DNA of 64,000 nt from Ilex aquifolium (GCA_951799425.1 OX637394.1:27812001-27876000), one strand, 5' to 3'. Shown: positions 27,157 through 38,595, counted from the stretch's first letter. Notes: generated from the sequence alone by a model not told the origin. Numbers and translations: made by a program.

Positions 27157-27709
27157 GATCACCCCTTTCATTCTGGGTTGACGGAGGGATTGTACCATTT
27201 GAGCCAAATTTTTTCATGCTTTTCTGGGAGGCCTAGAGACAGCTGTAATAAATAGGATTTCCCTAATCCTCCCTTCGAAGAACATGAAATTATTTTTCCT
27301 TTCTGTAGGGACCAGGAGATTGGATTTAGCCGTAAGAAGAATGTTTGGTATAAATAACTCACTTCTTGGTCTTCGACTCCCTCAGTCACTACGAACGCCC
27401 CAGATCAGTGATGTGGGATGTGTCTATTTATCTATCTCTTGACTCGAAATAAGAGCAAGTTTGAAAAAGGATCTTACAACATCTAGGGTTGGCCCATGAG
27501 GGTCTCTTAACGTCTTCTTTTTTCTTCTCATCGGAATTATTTAACCAAGACTTGCCATGGTATGGAAGAAAGGGGGAACAAGCACACTTGGAGAGCGCAG
27601 TACAACGGAGAGTTGTATTCTGCATTCGAGAAGGATGAATCGCTCTGGAAAAGGAATCTATTGATTTTCTCCCAATTGGTTGGATCGTAGGTGCGATGAT
27701 TTACTTCAC

Positions 27710-27744
27710 AAGCGAGGTCTTTGGTTCAAGTCCAGGATGGCCTA
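27710..27744 (+). pseudogene. trnI-GAU: trnI-GAU 3' exon, plastid-derived relic
   Basis: GGTTCAAGTCCAGGATGGCC is the T-arm and acceptor part. The first two bases (AA instead of GG) and the last pair differ from the plastid gene. The 5' exon is missing, so no tRNA can be made. Confidence 0.85.
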
Positions 27745-27808
27745 GTTGCGCCAGTGAAAAGAACAGAAGAAGCATCTCACTACTTCATGCATGTTCCACT
27801 TTGCTCGG

Positions 27809-27846
27809 GGGGATATATCTCAGTTGGTAGAGCTTCGCTCTTGTAA
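27809..27846 (+). pseudogene. trnA-UGC: trnA-UGC 5' exon, plastid-derived relic
   Basis: GGGGATATATCTCAGTTGG then TAGAGCTTCGCTCTTGTAA. The anticodon TGC reads TGT and there is a G-to-T change in the D-arm start. The 3' exon is absent. Confidence 0.88.
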
Positions 27847-27868
27847 TTGGGTTGTTGCAATTACAGGT

Positions 27869-28106
27869 TAATCTCCTCATTGATTTCCTCCTGAATGAGG
27901 AACATTTTTAATACGCACTACGTGTCAACTATCAAAGCACTGCAATCTTCCCTTTTTCTAATAATTATAGAAAGCCATGCTCAAAGCCTTCCCCCCTCCC
28001 CCTTTTCTATGGGCTATGGGGATCGAATCCTGTCTCTTATGACTTTGGAGTTTAGTATTTTCTTGGCTTCATATACGATCACGCTTGAATTAGACGATTC
28101 TATACG
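27869..28106 (+). other. Segment between plastid and ccmFN homology, probably organellar
   Basis: This 238-bp stretch joins the plastid-like trnA exon to the mitochondrial ccmFN piece. I do not recognise it. Its base composition resembles the ccmFN side, so it is likely mitochondrial spacer. Confidence 0.4.
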
Positions 28107-28424
28107 ATGAAATGCAAAAGTGAAGTTAGAGCAATGTTTCAAGCCTTTTCTCGTAATGTTCTTACCCCCTTTGACTCTTCATTCTCGATCGTATTCATAG
28201 CTCCCGTTCATAGTTTTGCTACAAATGATATACGAGGAATCTTTTTATGGTGGTTCTTCCTTCTAATGACCGACATATGTATGATTCTTTTCTCCCAGAT
28301 AAAGCAGTAGGCATCGGTCCATAGAACCTATAAAAAATAGATGGTTGTGGCACGTAGTACTCTTATGCACCTGAGTCACTCGGCTCGCGCACAACCCCGC
28401 CCCATTAAGTTATGGAAGAATTGA
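28107..28424 (+). pseudogene. ccmFN: 3' end of mitochondrial ccmFN, nuclear copy
   Basis: CcmFN is a haem-lyase component of mitochondrial cytochrome c maturation. One frame reads VLTPFDSSFSIVFIAPVHSF, then ATNDIRGIFLWWFFLLMTD and MVVARSTLMHLSHSARAQ, ending LWKN and TGA at 28422-28424. These match the C-terminus of plant CcmFN as I know it. Two codons are now TAG within this frame (after FSQIKQ and before MVVARS), so it is a relic in the nucleus. The N-terminal part is not here. Confidence 0.82.
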
Positions 28425-28869
28425 GTTTATTGTTGGGCTAGTTATTCAGAGCCTGCAATTGGTTGTTGGATTTTGTCCCACAACTAGAAGAAGATCACTT
28501 CGGGGGTCAATGTGGTGTGGCTGAATGTAGAGTAGTCCTCCCTTACAACCTTTGATCAGTAGATTTTTTTTAACTTCGGAAGATGTTCAAGGTAGCTTGC
28601 TTCCAAGCCATTGCACTAGATGCACATGTAGTCGGCTCAGAATGCCTCTGTTCTATACTAAAATATTCTTTTGAATGAATGAGGAACTACGTCGCTCTTT
28701 GATCTACAAAATAAGGCCTATGATCTATCTCTTTTATGGCAGAGATCTCTCCACACCAAGGTAGCGAATCACAATAGATCGAAGCCCTCATTTTCCTTCC
28801 AATTAGTAAGATTATATCTCTTCCTTGGTGAGATTGAAATCAAAACTAGCATTGGATAACTAATAGAGA
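28425..28869 (+). other. Probable continuation of mitochondrial DNA
   Basis: It follows ccmFN without a visible break. No gene was recognised. It gives way to Athila-like sequence near 28870; the border is approximate. Confidence 0.4.
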
Positions 28870-29215
28870 TGTGGATGTTATTTGAAAAATTTATTGAATT
28901 TCAAAGTCATCTCACACGCACGAGATTTGGATGCTAACATGGATGCGATTACTTTTATATATCATTTAAACATGTAGTGCAACTCTGTGTGAATTAATTT
29001 GAGTAGATGTGATATATCTTCAAATTCATAGTAACTAGGGAATAATGATATGATCGAGATAGTTAAAATGAAGTTTGTAGGGTATCTTTTCTGAAAACCA
29101 TCACAAGACAAAACTCGTCTACTAGGGGTTAAACGACTTATTGCATAGGCTAAATGCAATCATGATTGCCTACGAAAGTGATTTTGTATTTTAAATTTAT
29201 TTTTATGTTTTGTTA
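28870..29215 (+). mobile_element. Athila 3' noncoding fragment
   Basis: It matches the region upstream of the polypurine tract in the Athila copies at 43.8 and 49.0 kb, including TGCATA-GCTAAATGCAA. The polypurine tract and LTR of this copy are missing: the match stops near 29210, where Copia-like sequence follows. Confidence 0.6.
29070..29190 (+). other. Conserved Athila block, copy A
   Basis: GAAGTTTGTAGGGTATC ... CTGAAAACC ... ATTGCATAGGCTAAATGCAA ... GATTGCCTACGAAAGTG. It is shared with 43807-43930 and 48998-49119. See the finding on its possible fold. Confidence 0.75.
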
Positions 29216-30930
29216 TGCTTTAAATTCTCTTGCATAGTATATACGTCTTGTTACATAACCACCGCTCTTCGATGGGTCTAATTATGCTTATTAGAAGGCA
29301 TTAATGAGAGCTTTCCTAAAGTCGTTAGATGAGCGAGTATGGTTTTCCATGTTGGAAGGTTGGACCCGTCCCACGGTAACAACTACCAAAGGGACTGACA
29401 TGGTGACCAGGTCAAAGCCCCTTAGCACATAGTCGAAGACCGAGTATGAATGTGTGGGTGGAACTCAAAAGGCTTGAATGTGATATTCATGTCGTGTCTC
29501 CAAATAAGTTTTAGAGGATCTCCAATTGTGAGACTTCCAAGGAAGTGTGAGACATTTTATAGGTCTCTGATGTAGGTACACCCGTACACTTCTCAATTTT
29601 GAGACCTTGAGAATGCAAGATATGTGACTTTCAGTGATTTTTATGCTAAGTTGAGTGCTTAGTCAACTCATCATTTGCCCTTGGTTTCAAATATGAAGAC
29701 TTCATGATTAAATAGAAGATATTGAGATCTCTATCATAGACGTTTCACGCTAAGGTGATGACCTTAGAAACCATAGTCAATCTTGAGAAGGTGTTCATTG
29801 AGGACTTAGTAGGATCTGTATTGACTTTTGAGATGAATCTCCTATCGCCTAAGAAGTCGAAGAGCATGGCCTTGAGCTTGATTAGAGAAGAAAGAGATAA
29901 ATTCGAGTCACCTCACTTGGGAGAAGAGGGCCTAAATTTTCTTGTGAAAAAGTTCAAAGTATATTTTAATGCTAGAGGGTCTTCTAGGTCAAAAGAAAAA
30001 TCTAGTAGACCTAGGGTTCCGAATGAGGGAAGAGCGACAAAGGGGGTAGAAAATTTCAGCAAGAGGTTGAAAAAAAGAAGGGGTAAGGGCTCTAATGCCA
30101 TGAGTGTCAAGGCTTTAGACTCAAGGCTGTGGATAAGAGGAGAGCAATGAAAGTTAAGTGGAGCAATAATGAAAGTGAGTCCATTTTGAGTGAGGACTCT
30201 TTTTCTCAAGATGATGAAGAGAATTTCATGGCTTTCGTTAGCTCACACTCTTCCCTCTAGAGAAACTTCAACGAGAGATGTTTAGAGTGAGAGAGAAGAA
30301 GAAGTAACCAGTCCTACCACAAGGGTAGATGACTTGGATGTTGAGGTCTCCTCAAGCTAGGATGACGCCGAGAGTATTGAGGACATACATGAGGCCTATT
30401 ACTAATTGTGTGAAAAGTTCCTCAAACTCAAGAAGAAAGTACTTACATTGAGCTCGAGGCTTAAAACCAATGAAGAGGAGAAATGACACAGTTAAGTTCA
30501 AGGCTCATATTTGTGGGCTTGTAAAAGAGAATAAGTCCTTAAAGGACAAAATGAGTTTTCTAGAGACTAGTGTCATGGGCTTGTAAAGTCTGAGAAGAGT
30601 CTAAATTTTAAGTTAATAAAACTTGATAGAGACCTTCACGAATCACAAGAACTCTCTAAAAGACTGTCCCAAAGTTTGAAAAAGTTTAACAAATTGTTGT
30701 CTATAGGGAAAAGTGTGAGTGACAAAAGAGGTATGGGTCATACACATGAGCACACCACTTCCACTCCTTCCAAGAATATGTTTGTGAAGTGTAATCCCAA
30801 CCCATCACCCCCACGTGTGAACACAAGTCCCCCAAAGGCTAAGAATGGTAAAAGTAAGCACTTAAAGAAATCAGTTGTTAAAGAACCCTTAACCAAACAA
30901 TTTGTGTGTGTCACATGTGGAGAGCATTTT

Positions 30931-31448
30931 TAGGACTTATGACTTCTCATAAGCACTTTGAAAAAAAAAGTAGTGTTTGGAATAATTTATTTTAATTACT
31001 TCCTAATAAGTCAAAAACAGCTTTACCGCATAAACAAGTAAGTAAACGTAAAAAAAAAAAAGAAAAAAAAAGAAACTTCTACTTCCTTAAAATCACTTCT
31101 CCAGAAAACACTTTTTATTCTTATATTTATTACAACTACCACCATCATACCACTACCACTGCCACCACCACCCAACACCACCACCATCACTGCCACCACC
31201 ACCCAACACCACCACTGCCCACCACCGCTACCAATCAATTTTTAATATATATTTCGGAGATATATTAAAAATTGAGACTTAGATAAGTGTTTTTTAATTG
31301 ATAATCCAAACGCACTTTTTGATAAAGTATTTTTTATTTGAGTGTTTTTTTGCTTGAGCATTCGAACGGTGTTTATTTAATGAAAGTGCTTTTGAGAAAT
31401 ACTTATTTAAAAAGTACTTTTTGAATTTTATGAGTCATTCCAAATGCA
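30931..31448. mobile_element. MITE-like insert with a CCACCA microsatellite
   Basis: Its arms carry inverted words: left CTTCTCATAAGCACTTTGAA and AGTGTTTGGAA; right GTGCTTTTGAGAAATAC and CATTCCAAATGC. Elements with AAAGCACTTTT-type arms are common in plant genomes. It splits the zinc knuckle of the Copia gag. A clean target duplication was not found. Confidence 0.5.
31135..31232. repeat. CCA/CAC trinucleotide microsatellite
   Basis: ACTACCACCATCATACCACT and similar words run for about 100 bp, with one longer unit CACTGCCACCACCACCCAAC present twice. Confidence 0.85.
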
Positions 31449-31850
31449 ACCATGGTCACTATAGCATGCATTTCATGCACAATAGGGATGTCATGTCTAT
31501 TCAGCTTTTTCTCCCTTAAATGATTAAGTCATGCATCTAACCAAGTTTATGGATAGGTCACATGAGTCTAAGTCTTGAATTCCTTCACCACCTAAAGGCT
31601 CACAAGCTAGGATGAATAAAGCTCCTTCTACTCCCAAAGTCAAAATTGATTTAACTACACGTAAAGAAAGAGAGTTAGACCACCACCCATGCCCCCAGCT
31701 AACCCTAGAGATAAGGGAAAAAAAGTTTGGGTGAGTAGAGAGAACTTTGAGAGGCTCACTGCCTCAACCAAATTGGAAGCCACAAGTGCTACCAAGGAGA
31801 TTGAGTCACCTAAGAGGTAGGTGAGGTAAGAGTCTGGACTTAGGTCTACA

Positions 31851-33642
31851 AGTCATGCATTGCATTAAACACACTAGGTTCATGCATTGTACATATTTTT
31901 TATTTGTTTGTTTTGAGTTGTTTTCTTATACGAAAAACACAAAAACAATGAATATTACAAATCCAAAAAGATTTCGGATGTCTAGTTGGACATTTTTTTT
32001 TGGGATTTATGGCAATTGCTTTATTGTTTCCTTGTTAATGCATAATTTTGCATGTTTTTCTGTTATTAAGAAAACCCAAAAAGATTGGAAAAAGAAAAAG
32101 GAAAAATATTTTATTTTGTTTATTTTTTATTGTTGATCACAGTAATCACACTTTGAGATCATTTGTAGTGTATCCATAATTAATTCACAGTTAAGTGCAT
32201 TGCTATGAGATATATTAGGGAATATAGAACTTAGTGGTTATAAATCATAGTGCATGATCCTTGAACTAATTCTTCTTTTCCCTAGCGTGCTTGGATAATG
32301 TGTTCTTTGTGAAAACTCAAAAATCAAGTCCACGCCTACATACTAAGGAGTCTAGCTAGCTTGATTGATTAATAACTCTAAGTGTTCATGATAGGTGAAC
32401 ACATAGCTAAAGGTTAGTAATTGCCCAAATCCCTTAGAAGATGCCAAAGAGTCAATTGTGAGAAAAGAGCAAAATGTGGTCAAATATAAAAGTGAGGCAA
32501 AAAAAAAAACATTGAATGGGTAGTATCAATTGTACTTGAATTGTTGAGAGTACTATATGATTATTGTCTTTGCTCATATGTAAAGTTTAAAGAGCTTAAA
32601 CTATACATGTTTAGAAACATATATTGTAAAGTACATAATTCATAATAGTATCAATTGAAACCATTATGGGAAGAAGGGATGTAAAAAAAAGGGGGAGTGT
32701 CTAAAAAAAAAGAAAAGAAAAGAAAAGAACAGAAAAGATGCATATAGGACAGTTACTAATCAGTCATATATTCATTTAAACGATACATTAGGAATCATGT
32801 AGAGCTTATTAATTATTTCATCTGGATGGATTCCTAATTGTGTCAGAGTTTGGTTTTACACACGTTACACTTGAATTGATCTAAGATTCAATATCTAAAC
32901 ACGTGTGAGTGAAATTGAACTAAGTGAGAGGACATTGATCTAGGATGCATGAAAATTGAGTTCTATATTCATTAATATGTCTTAGAGTAATGTGTTAGTT
33001 GATGAAATAGGGATGTATATGCTATAATGAAAGCGTGTGATTTTCATAATTAATGACATTTTGCATCTAACATGTTAAATTTGAAAATTGCATTACATAG
33101 TTTGGTCCATATTTCATCTGTGCATGTGCATATAGTTGTATTTAGGTTATACATACATCCATACATGTGTTTTGAGGCTTGAAAATATGGATTGGAGATG
33201 TACATGAGGAATGAGCTGATTTTAGAATGGCTGAGAGCTAAGATGTCAGTTAGATAACACAACATCAAGGAATGCTTGAGCGACCTTGACACTGCTCGAG
33301 TGACCCTGCGAGCAATCGGTGCCTAGGGTTATAAATGTGAAGATAGACAGACAGGCCCTTTGCATTCTACAAGCCTTTAGTCACGATCTAAGCCTCCTAA
33401 AATCCTAAGTCTTCATTCCTAAACATTCCCAAACACATTTTAATCAATTTCTAGGGCTGATTCACTTCTTGATTTGATAGATTCACTTTCTTGAGACCTA
33501 GATTTTTAGAGTGTTTGCCGAGATGCCTCCATGAAAAGAGAAAAGAACTAGGGTTAATGAAACTGTAAGGAAGTTGATGTGATCTTTGATAAAAACACTC
33601 GATCTAAACTCTAGGGTACAAAGAGAGGTATCAGATTGAGTT
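31851..33642 (+). other. Retroelement-derived noncoding DNA with an ORF leader
   Basis: AT-rich, with no long frame. At 33262-33345 GC-rich self-complementary words (CTTGAGCGACC, TGCTCGAGTGACC) precede TTATAAAT. An ATGCCTCC at 33522 lies downstream, as in the Athila ORF2 leader at 46.0-46.4 kb. I read the right part as an Athila ORF2 leader cut by the LTR at 33643, and cannot assign the rest. Confidence 0.4.
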
Positions 33643-35730
33643 TGTGACACCCCAAAAATCGGGGGTCCTTTGTCAACCCGTCAACCCACGAAATACCCGT
33701 GGATATCATGTAACTCGACATCACGCCATTATGCCCCATTTATCGGGGTCCATAATTTAACGAAATTCGGGAAAAGTCTCCTTTGTACGGGAAGCTCTAC
33801 CCAAAACACAACCTGTGCAATATACAATCACGTGACCTATCCAAGGTCCAATACACAACATTGACCACACGGGGTCCATTTATCCATACTCATATAAAAA
33901 TATGCAAGGTTATATTAAAAGTAGTCCATATAAGTTCGATTAAAATTCTTTTACATATATTACATGCCCAAAACATAGTTTTAACAAAAGTTTTACAAAA
34001 ACCAAGGTTAAGGCCACAATTCAGCCTCTCTTCACCCTTGAGGCTCCAAATGAGAGCCGTCCACCGGTGTGTATCCCGCACTTGAAATATTTTTCCGTAT
34101 TGGGTGAGCAACGCTCAATAGAGTATCTCCTACAGAGGCTACTCCCCACCCTAGATGCATATGAATGTGCACATGTAACAATCAACAACCATTCTAAACA
34201 AGAACATGCAATTCAATGTTGGAATTCTTTTACCATGTCATGCCATGAAATGAGATGAAACTCACTCACGCACTTTAACCCGAGCCCTCACCGACTCCCG
34301 CAACACAATGCAATGCCAATGTGTAGAAAATCTGTCATTGATGAATTTCATCCAATGGTCCTTTTAAAATCTCCGGGTTTTTCGTGGGGTGAGTGTTTAT
34401 GGACTTACACCAACGGCACCCAACCGACACGGAATTCATGGACTTCCACCAACGGTTCCGCGTACACCGACACACTTTATGGACTCTTATACCACTGGAG
34501 TGCGTATCCAAGTCACCGGGTCTCTCACCCGAGGGATTTTCTAGCCCTTCTTGCTAACCCCGACTCCATATTCATGCAACCATGCGACTCAGTTGGATTT
34601 TCAACCCAACTTTCCCGAGCCCACCCATCAATCACCAAGTGTGGTGTTTGATCACACCATGCACACACACCCACCTAATGCGATGTCTCCGTGCAAATGC
34701 AATGTAATGAACCATTGCATGTCAATGTCAAGTCTCATATGTAATGAATGCCATATGGATCAATTTAACCACATCCTTCAACATATGAGTGAGAGGTTCC
34801 TTGTAAGGATGCTTGGGAAATAATGAAGTGATTGGTGGGAGGTTCCTTGTAAGGATGCTCACCCATTCTCAAGAGGTTCCTTGTAAGGATGCTTGAGAAT
34901 CAAAGATGACCTAAAGGGGGGTGGAGGTTACCCTAAAGTATGCCACCTACCGAAGGAATGGGAAACAATGAAGTGATTGGTGGGAGGTTCCTTGTAAGGA
35001 TGCTCACCCATTCTCAAGAGGTTCCTTGTAAGGATTCTTGAGAATCAAAGATGACCAAAAAGGGGGTGGAGGTTACCCTAAAGTATGCCACCTACCGAAA
35101 GAATCAGAGATGACCTAAAGGGGGGTGGAGGTTACCACAAAGTATGCCACCTACCGAAAGAATTGTTGGGAATTGTTTATGGCCATTAATGATTATTTGT
35201 ATGTGGTGCTCGTTTCTTCATTTAAGTAATGTTTTTACATAAACTTGAGATCCTTTTTAAATGTCACTGCTTTCGTTCAAATTATGTATCTATGTTATGT
35301 TAAAAATGAGACCGACCGTTTTAAATGCTTTTCTAAACCTTGTATGGGTTTGAGAGAATTTTTCTACAGAGCTTCGTGCTCACCCCCTACCGCTAACATT
35401 TTTCAGATTACCCGCTTGAGGAGGACGTAAGGGTCGAGGAGCCCGCTACTTGGGAGACTTCACTTGATGGGAGTGTGGACCCCGAGGTGGACGCCTAGAA
35501 CGACCTCATTTCCTTTTTACTAGACTAGGACATTCTTTTGGAACATTGTGTAGTCTAGTTTCTTTTGTTTATTCCGCTGTGCTACTTTAATTAATTTTTG
35601 AGATGTAATAGCCATAATTTGGGCTTATTCTTTTGGATCACTTTGTAAATATTTGTGGATGACAAATGGAGTCTCGTTTCTTAAGGAATTATATTAGTGC
35701 TCTCATGATATGAATGTTTTAGAATGTAAG
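33643..35730 (+). repeat. Unassigned gypsy-type LTR, right end missing
   Basis: It starts TGTGACACCCCAAAAATCGG, a start commonly seen in plant chromovirus-type LTRs. It has no coding sequence and is about 2 kb long. The right part has a TTCCGCTGTGCTAC segment typical of such LTRs. No matching second LTR, primer site or target duplication was found; it stops where an Athila LTR fragment begins. Confidence 0.5.
34789..35166. repeat. Minisatellite inside the LTR
   Basis: GAGGTTCCTTGTAAGGAT occurs five times and GGTGGAGGTTACC with TATGCCACCTACCGAA three times. They form a higher-order unit of about 145 bp present nearly twice, plus a partial third. Units differ by single bases. Confidence 0.9.
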
Positions 35731-36018
35731 TATAACAAACCGGATAATTGACTACATGTCCAGATCCTTGAACTAAAGAGTGACTCTTTTACATTATAGC
35801 TTATCTCATATTTTGTTTAGAAAATTCTTATATTCTGTCGAGGAAATCTCACACCTCACACAACTTCAAATCTCAAGGGTTACAATCAATAGGTCTCCAC
35901 CACTACTTATCTCAAAACACCAACAAGAGTTCCCTGTGGATTCGATTTCGGACTCAAACCGGATTATTACTACAGCTTGACCGCCTGCACTTGCGTGTAC
36001 ACATTTCGGATCAAGTCA
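35731..36018 (+). repeat. Truncated 5' LTR of the Athila element
   Basis: It matches the last 300 or so bases of the 3' LTR (from GTATAACAAACCGGATAATT to GATCAAGTCA). About 1.64 kb of the left part is missing. The join to the preceding LTR is abrupt at about 35730. Confidence 0.9.
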
Positions 36019-36024
36019 AGTTTT

Positions 36025-36041
36025 TGGTGCCGTTGCCGGGG
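36025..36041 (+). promoter_or_regulatory. Primer-binding site, tRNA-Asp
   Basis: TGGTGCCGTTGCCGGGG differs at one base (T for C at position 4) from the complement of the plant tRNA-Asp 3' end. That is the Athila primer. It lies six bases after the LTR end. Confidence 0.9.
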
Positions 36042-36253
36042 AACCATAAAAGGTGTTTTAAGGTAAAAGGTAAAAAGACCTTCAATTTTTGTATATATTC
36101 TTTGGTTTACTGTGAATAACTTTGTTTTTTTTTATTTTCTTCATGTCTGAGGGCACTCCTCACTATCAAAATTTGCCGGCAGAATCTTGTGAGTCTATAA
36201 ATTAGTCTGAACCAAATTCACATAGATCAGTAGCAGACTCTTGTGAGAGTAAT

Positions 36254-37870
36254 ATGGCAAATAATGAGAGAAACGGAGAAGTCCCTATAAGAGAGGGGGA
36301 AGTGCCTAACATTCGAACTTTGTGGGATTACTTAAATCCCACAAGAAATAGTGTCCCCTTTTGTTTTGTATTTCCTGAAAATGCTCCCCTCTTTACTGTA
36401 AAGCCGGGGATAATGCAGTTATTACCTGTTTTTCATGGATTGGATGCAGAAAATCCATATCTGCATATAAAAGATTTTGAGGAAGTGTGTGGAACATTTC
36501 AAGACAATTCTGAACTAGCCAAGATGAAACTTTTCCCTTTCTCTTTAAGGGACAAAGCTAAACAATGGGTAAATTCTTTAAAAGCTCTTTCAATACCTAA
36601 CTGGCAGGCATTGCAGAATGAATTTTTTAGAAAGTTTTTTCCTCTACACCGCACGAATGCACTAAAAAGGCAAATCATGAATTTTGCGGTTAAAGAAGGA
36701 GAAAATTTTTACCAAAGTTGGGAGAGATTCAAAGATCTGCTCCAATCCTGCCCACATCACGCTTTTGAGAATTGGACTTTGGTAGGATTTTTCTATGACT
36801 CTTTACCCTCTAGACTACGTCAGTTTGTCGAAATGATGGCTCAAGGAGAATTTATGGGAAAAAGTCCTGAGGAGGCATTTATTTTTTTTGACACCATATC
36901 TGACAGTTCTCAGATGTGGGACTCAGCCTTTCTTACCACTGTAGAAGCCAGACCATCTACTTCCCAAGGAGGTAAGTATGTCTTGAGAGATGATGATAAC
37001 CTGAGAGCAAAAATGTCTACTTTGTCTCAAAAGCTTGAAGCTTTAGAGATGAAAAAGGTCCATCAAGTTAACGTTAGCTCTTCCACAGAACAAGTGTGTG
37101 GAATCTGTGACCTAAAAGGACACCCTACTGGGGAGTGCCCTACCATCCCAGCGTTTAAGGAGGTCTTGTTGGAACAAACAAATGCGGTTTCCAACTTCAA
37201 CAAGCTTTACTCCAACCCATACTCTGAAACATACAATCCAGGGTGGCGGAATCACCCGAACTTCAGTTGGAGGAACATACAACCGATACCCATGAACCAA
37301 TAACAAGGTTCATACCCACCACCTCAGGGACCTCCCGCATATCAACCATACCAACCACCACAAAAGAGGAGCGTTGAGGACACACTGAATCAGTTCATGC
37401 AAAGCCAAATGAACTATAACAATAATTCTACACAGGCTCTCACTGAATTCAAAACCCAGATCACTCAATCTTTCGAGGATCTTAAAAGCCACATCCAAAA
37501 GTTGACCCAATCCATGGCCACATATGAGAAGGGCAAGTTCCCTGCCCAACCAAAGCAACTACGAGGCCAATTCCATGTGGGGAACCCTTCAACCATATGA
37601 AACCCACAAGACCAAGCTCAAGTTGTCACTACACTAAGAAGTGGCAAGGTGATTGACAAGACCATCAGAGACATGCTCATTCTAAAGCCAAAACCTGAGT
37701 CAATCCCAGTCAAATCATCATTTGAGCTTGAACCAATTCAGATTGAACTTGAAGAAGAACCTGAGCCTATGATTGAACAAGAGCCAGAACCTTTTGAGGA
37801 AAGAGAGCCTTCGTGTTCCATTCCTGCTCCTTTTCCTCATAGACTCAAAACCAAATAGAAGTTAAAAAAT
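36254..37870 (+). pseudogene. Athila gag
   Basis: Capsid protein. The first 349 codons are open from ATG 36254. They contain the Retrotrans_gag core: LRDKAKQWVNSL, NWQALQNEFFRKFFPLHRTN and KEGENFYQSWERFKDLLQSC. A single Cys motif (CGICDLKGHPTGECP) follows, then WRNHPNFSWRN. After a TAA at 37301 the same frame continues with LKSHIQKLTQSMATYEKGKF and an acidic Glu/Pro tract, with stops near 37598 and 37858. Only a few nonsense changes separate it from an open frame. Confidence 0.88.
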
Positions 37871-37968
37871 CAGCCTGAAATTTACGAGCTTTTTAAGCAA
37901 GTAACATCAACATCCCACTTCTAGATGCAATCAAACAAGTTTCTTCTTATGCCAAGTTTCTAAAAGAC

Positions 37969-38595
37969 TTGTGCACAGTCAAGAGAAGCCAGAATGTCCA
38001 AAAAAGAGTTTTCCTAACAGAACAAGCCAGTGCCCTTCTTCAACACAAAACCCTTCCAAAATACAAAGACCCAGGGTGTCCGACTGTGTCGTGTGTCATT
38101 GGAAACTTCAGAATTGAACAAGCACTGTTAGACCTTGGAGCTAGTGTTAATTTGCTACCCTACTATGTCTACCAGCAGTTGGGTCTGGGTGAACTCAAAC
38201 CCACTTGTGTCACACTCCAGTTGGCTGACAGATTTGTCAAAACCCCTAGAGGCATTGTTGAAGATATACTTGTCCAAGTGGAAAACTTTGACTTCCCTGT
38301 TGACTTCATTGTTCTGGATACTCAGCCAGCAATACATTCGGAGAACCAAATTCCCGTCATTCTTGGTCGACCTTTCCTAGCAACTTCCAATGCACTAATC
38401 AATTGCAGAAATGGAGTCATGAAATTAAATTTTGGGAATATGACTCTCGAACTGAACATTTTCAATATTGCTAAGCACCCAGAAGAAGACAAGGAAAAAG
38501 GGGAAATAAACTCCATTGAATCTTTGATACATGAACATCTGAATGACACATTCTGTGAGAACCCTACTGAATCTTCTCTGCTAGAGTTCATCTAA
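37969..38595 (+). pseudogene. Athila protease
   Basis: The frame from 37969 has ALLDLGASVNLLPYYVYQQL, where DLGA is at the place of the catalytic DTGA/DSGA; DLGA is the usual Athila form. VILGRPFLATSNALINC follows. It ends at TAA 38593-38595. A frameshift near 37900 separates it from gag. Confidence 0.85.

Larger units (their letters stand above)
27157..27868 (+). other. Nuclear insertion of plastid DNA (trnI-GAU to trnA-UGC)
   Basis: From GATCACCCCTTTCATTCTGG onward the sequence follows the plastid trnI-GAU group II intron, its 3' exon, the short spacer and the trnA-UGC 5' exon, as I remember them from the inverted-repeat rRNA operon. There are scattered, mostly transition differences and small deletions. 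Homology stops shortly after GCAATTACAGGTT, inside the trnA intron. Since this segment is also a frequent plastid passenger in plant mitochondrial genomes, it may have come through the mitochondrion. Confidence 0.88.
29308..31850 (+). pseudogene. Second Copia gag copy, heavily decayed
   Basis: Gag starts with MRAFLKSLDERVWFSMLEGW near 29308. It continues in shifting frames with ETLRM, then AKVMTLETIVNLEKVFIEDL and VGSVLTFEMNLL (the usual 'LIGSLMTYE' gag segment), SKSMALSL, DDEENFMAFVSS, and further on KRGMGHTHEHTTSTPSKNMF. A zinc knuckle CVTCGE...GHYSMH is split by an insert at about 30931-31448. Downstream of the insert decayed coding sequence with KKVWVS continues to about 31850. The type differs from the Copia copy at 25.9 kb. 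No LTR or pol was found. Confidence 0.72.

Noticed and set aside
27710-27846. Functional plastid-type tRNA-Ile and tRNA-Ala genes
   Set aside because: Each has only one exon here and carries changes in key bases, including the Ala anticodon.
31023-31238. Gly/Val-rich minus-strand ORF
   Set aside because: It is the reverse reading of the CCACCA microsatellite.
33670-34823. Several plus-strand ORFs of 60-110 codons
   Set aside because: They lie in an LTR, have no family motifs and no coding-like composition.
34789-35166. CRISPR-like array of repeats
   Set aside because: The organism is a plant, the units interleave, and the 'spacers' repeat themselves; it is a minisatellite.
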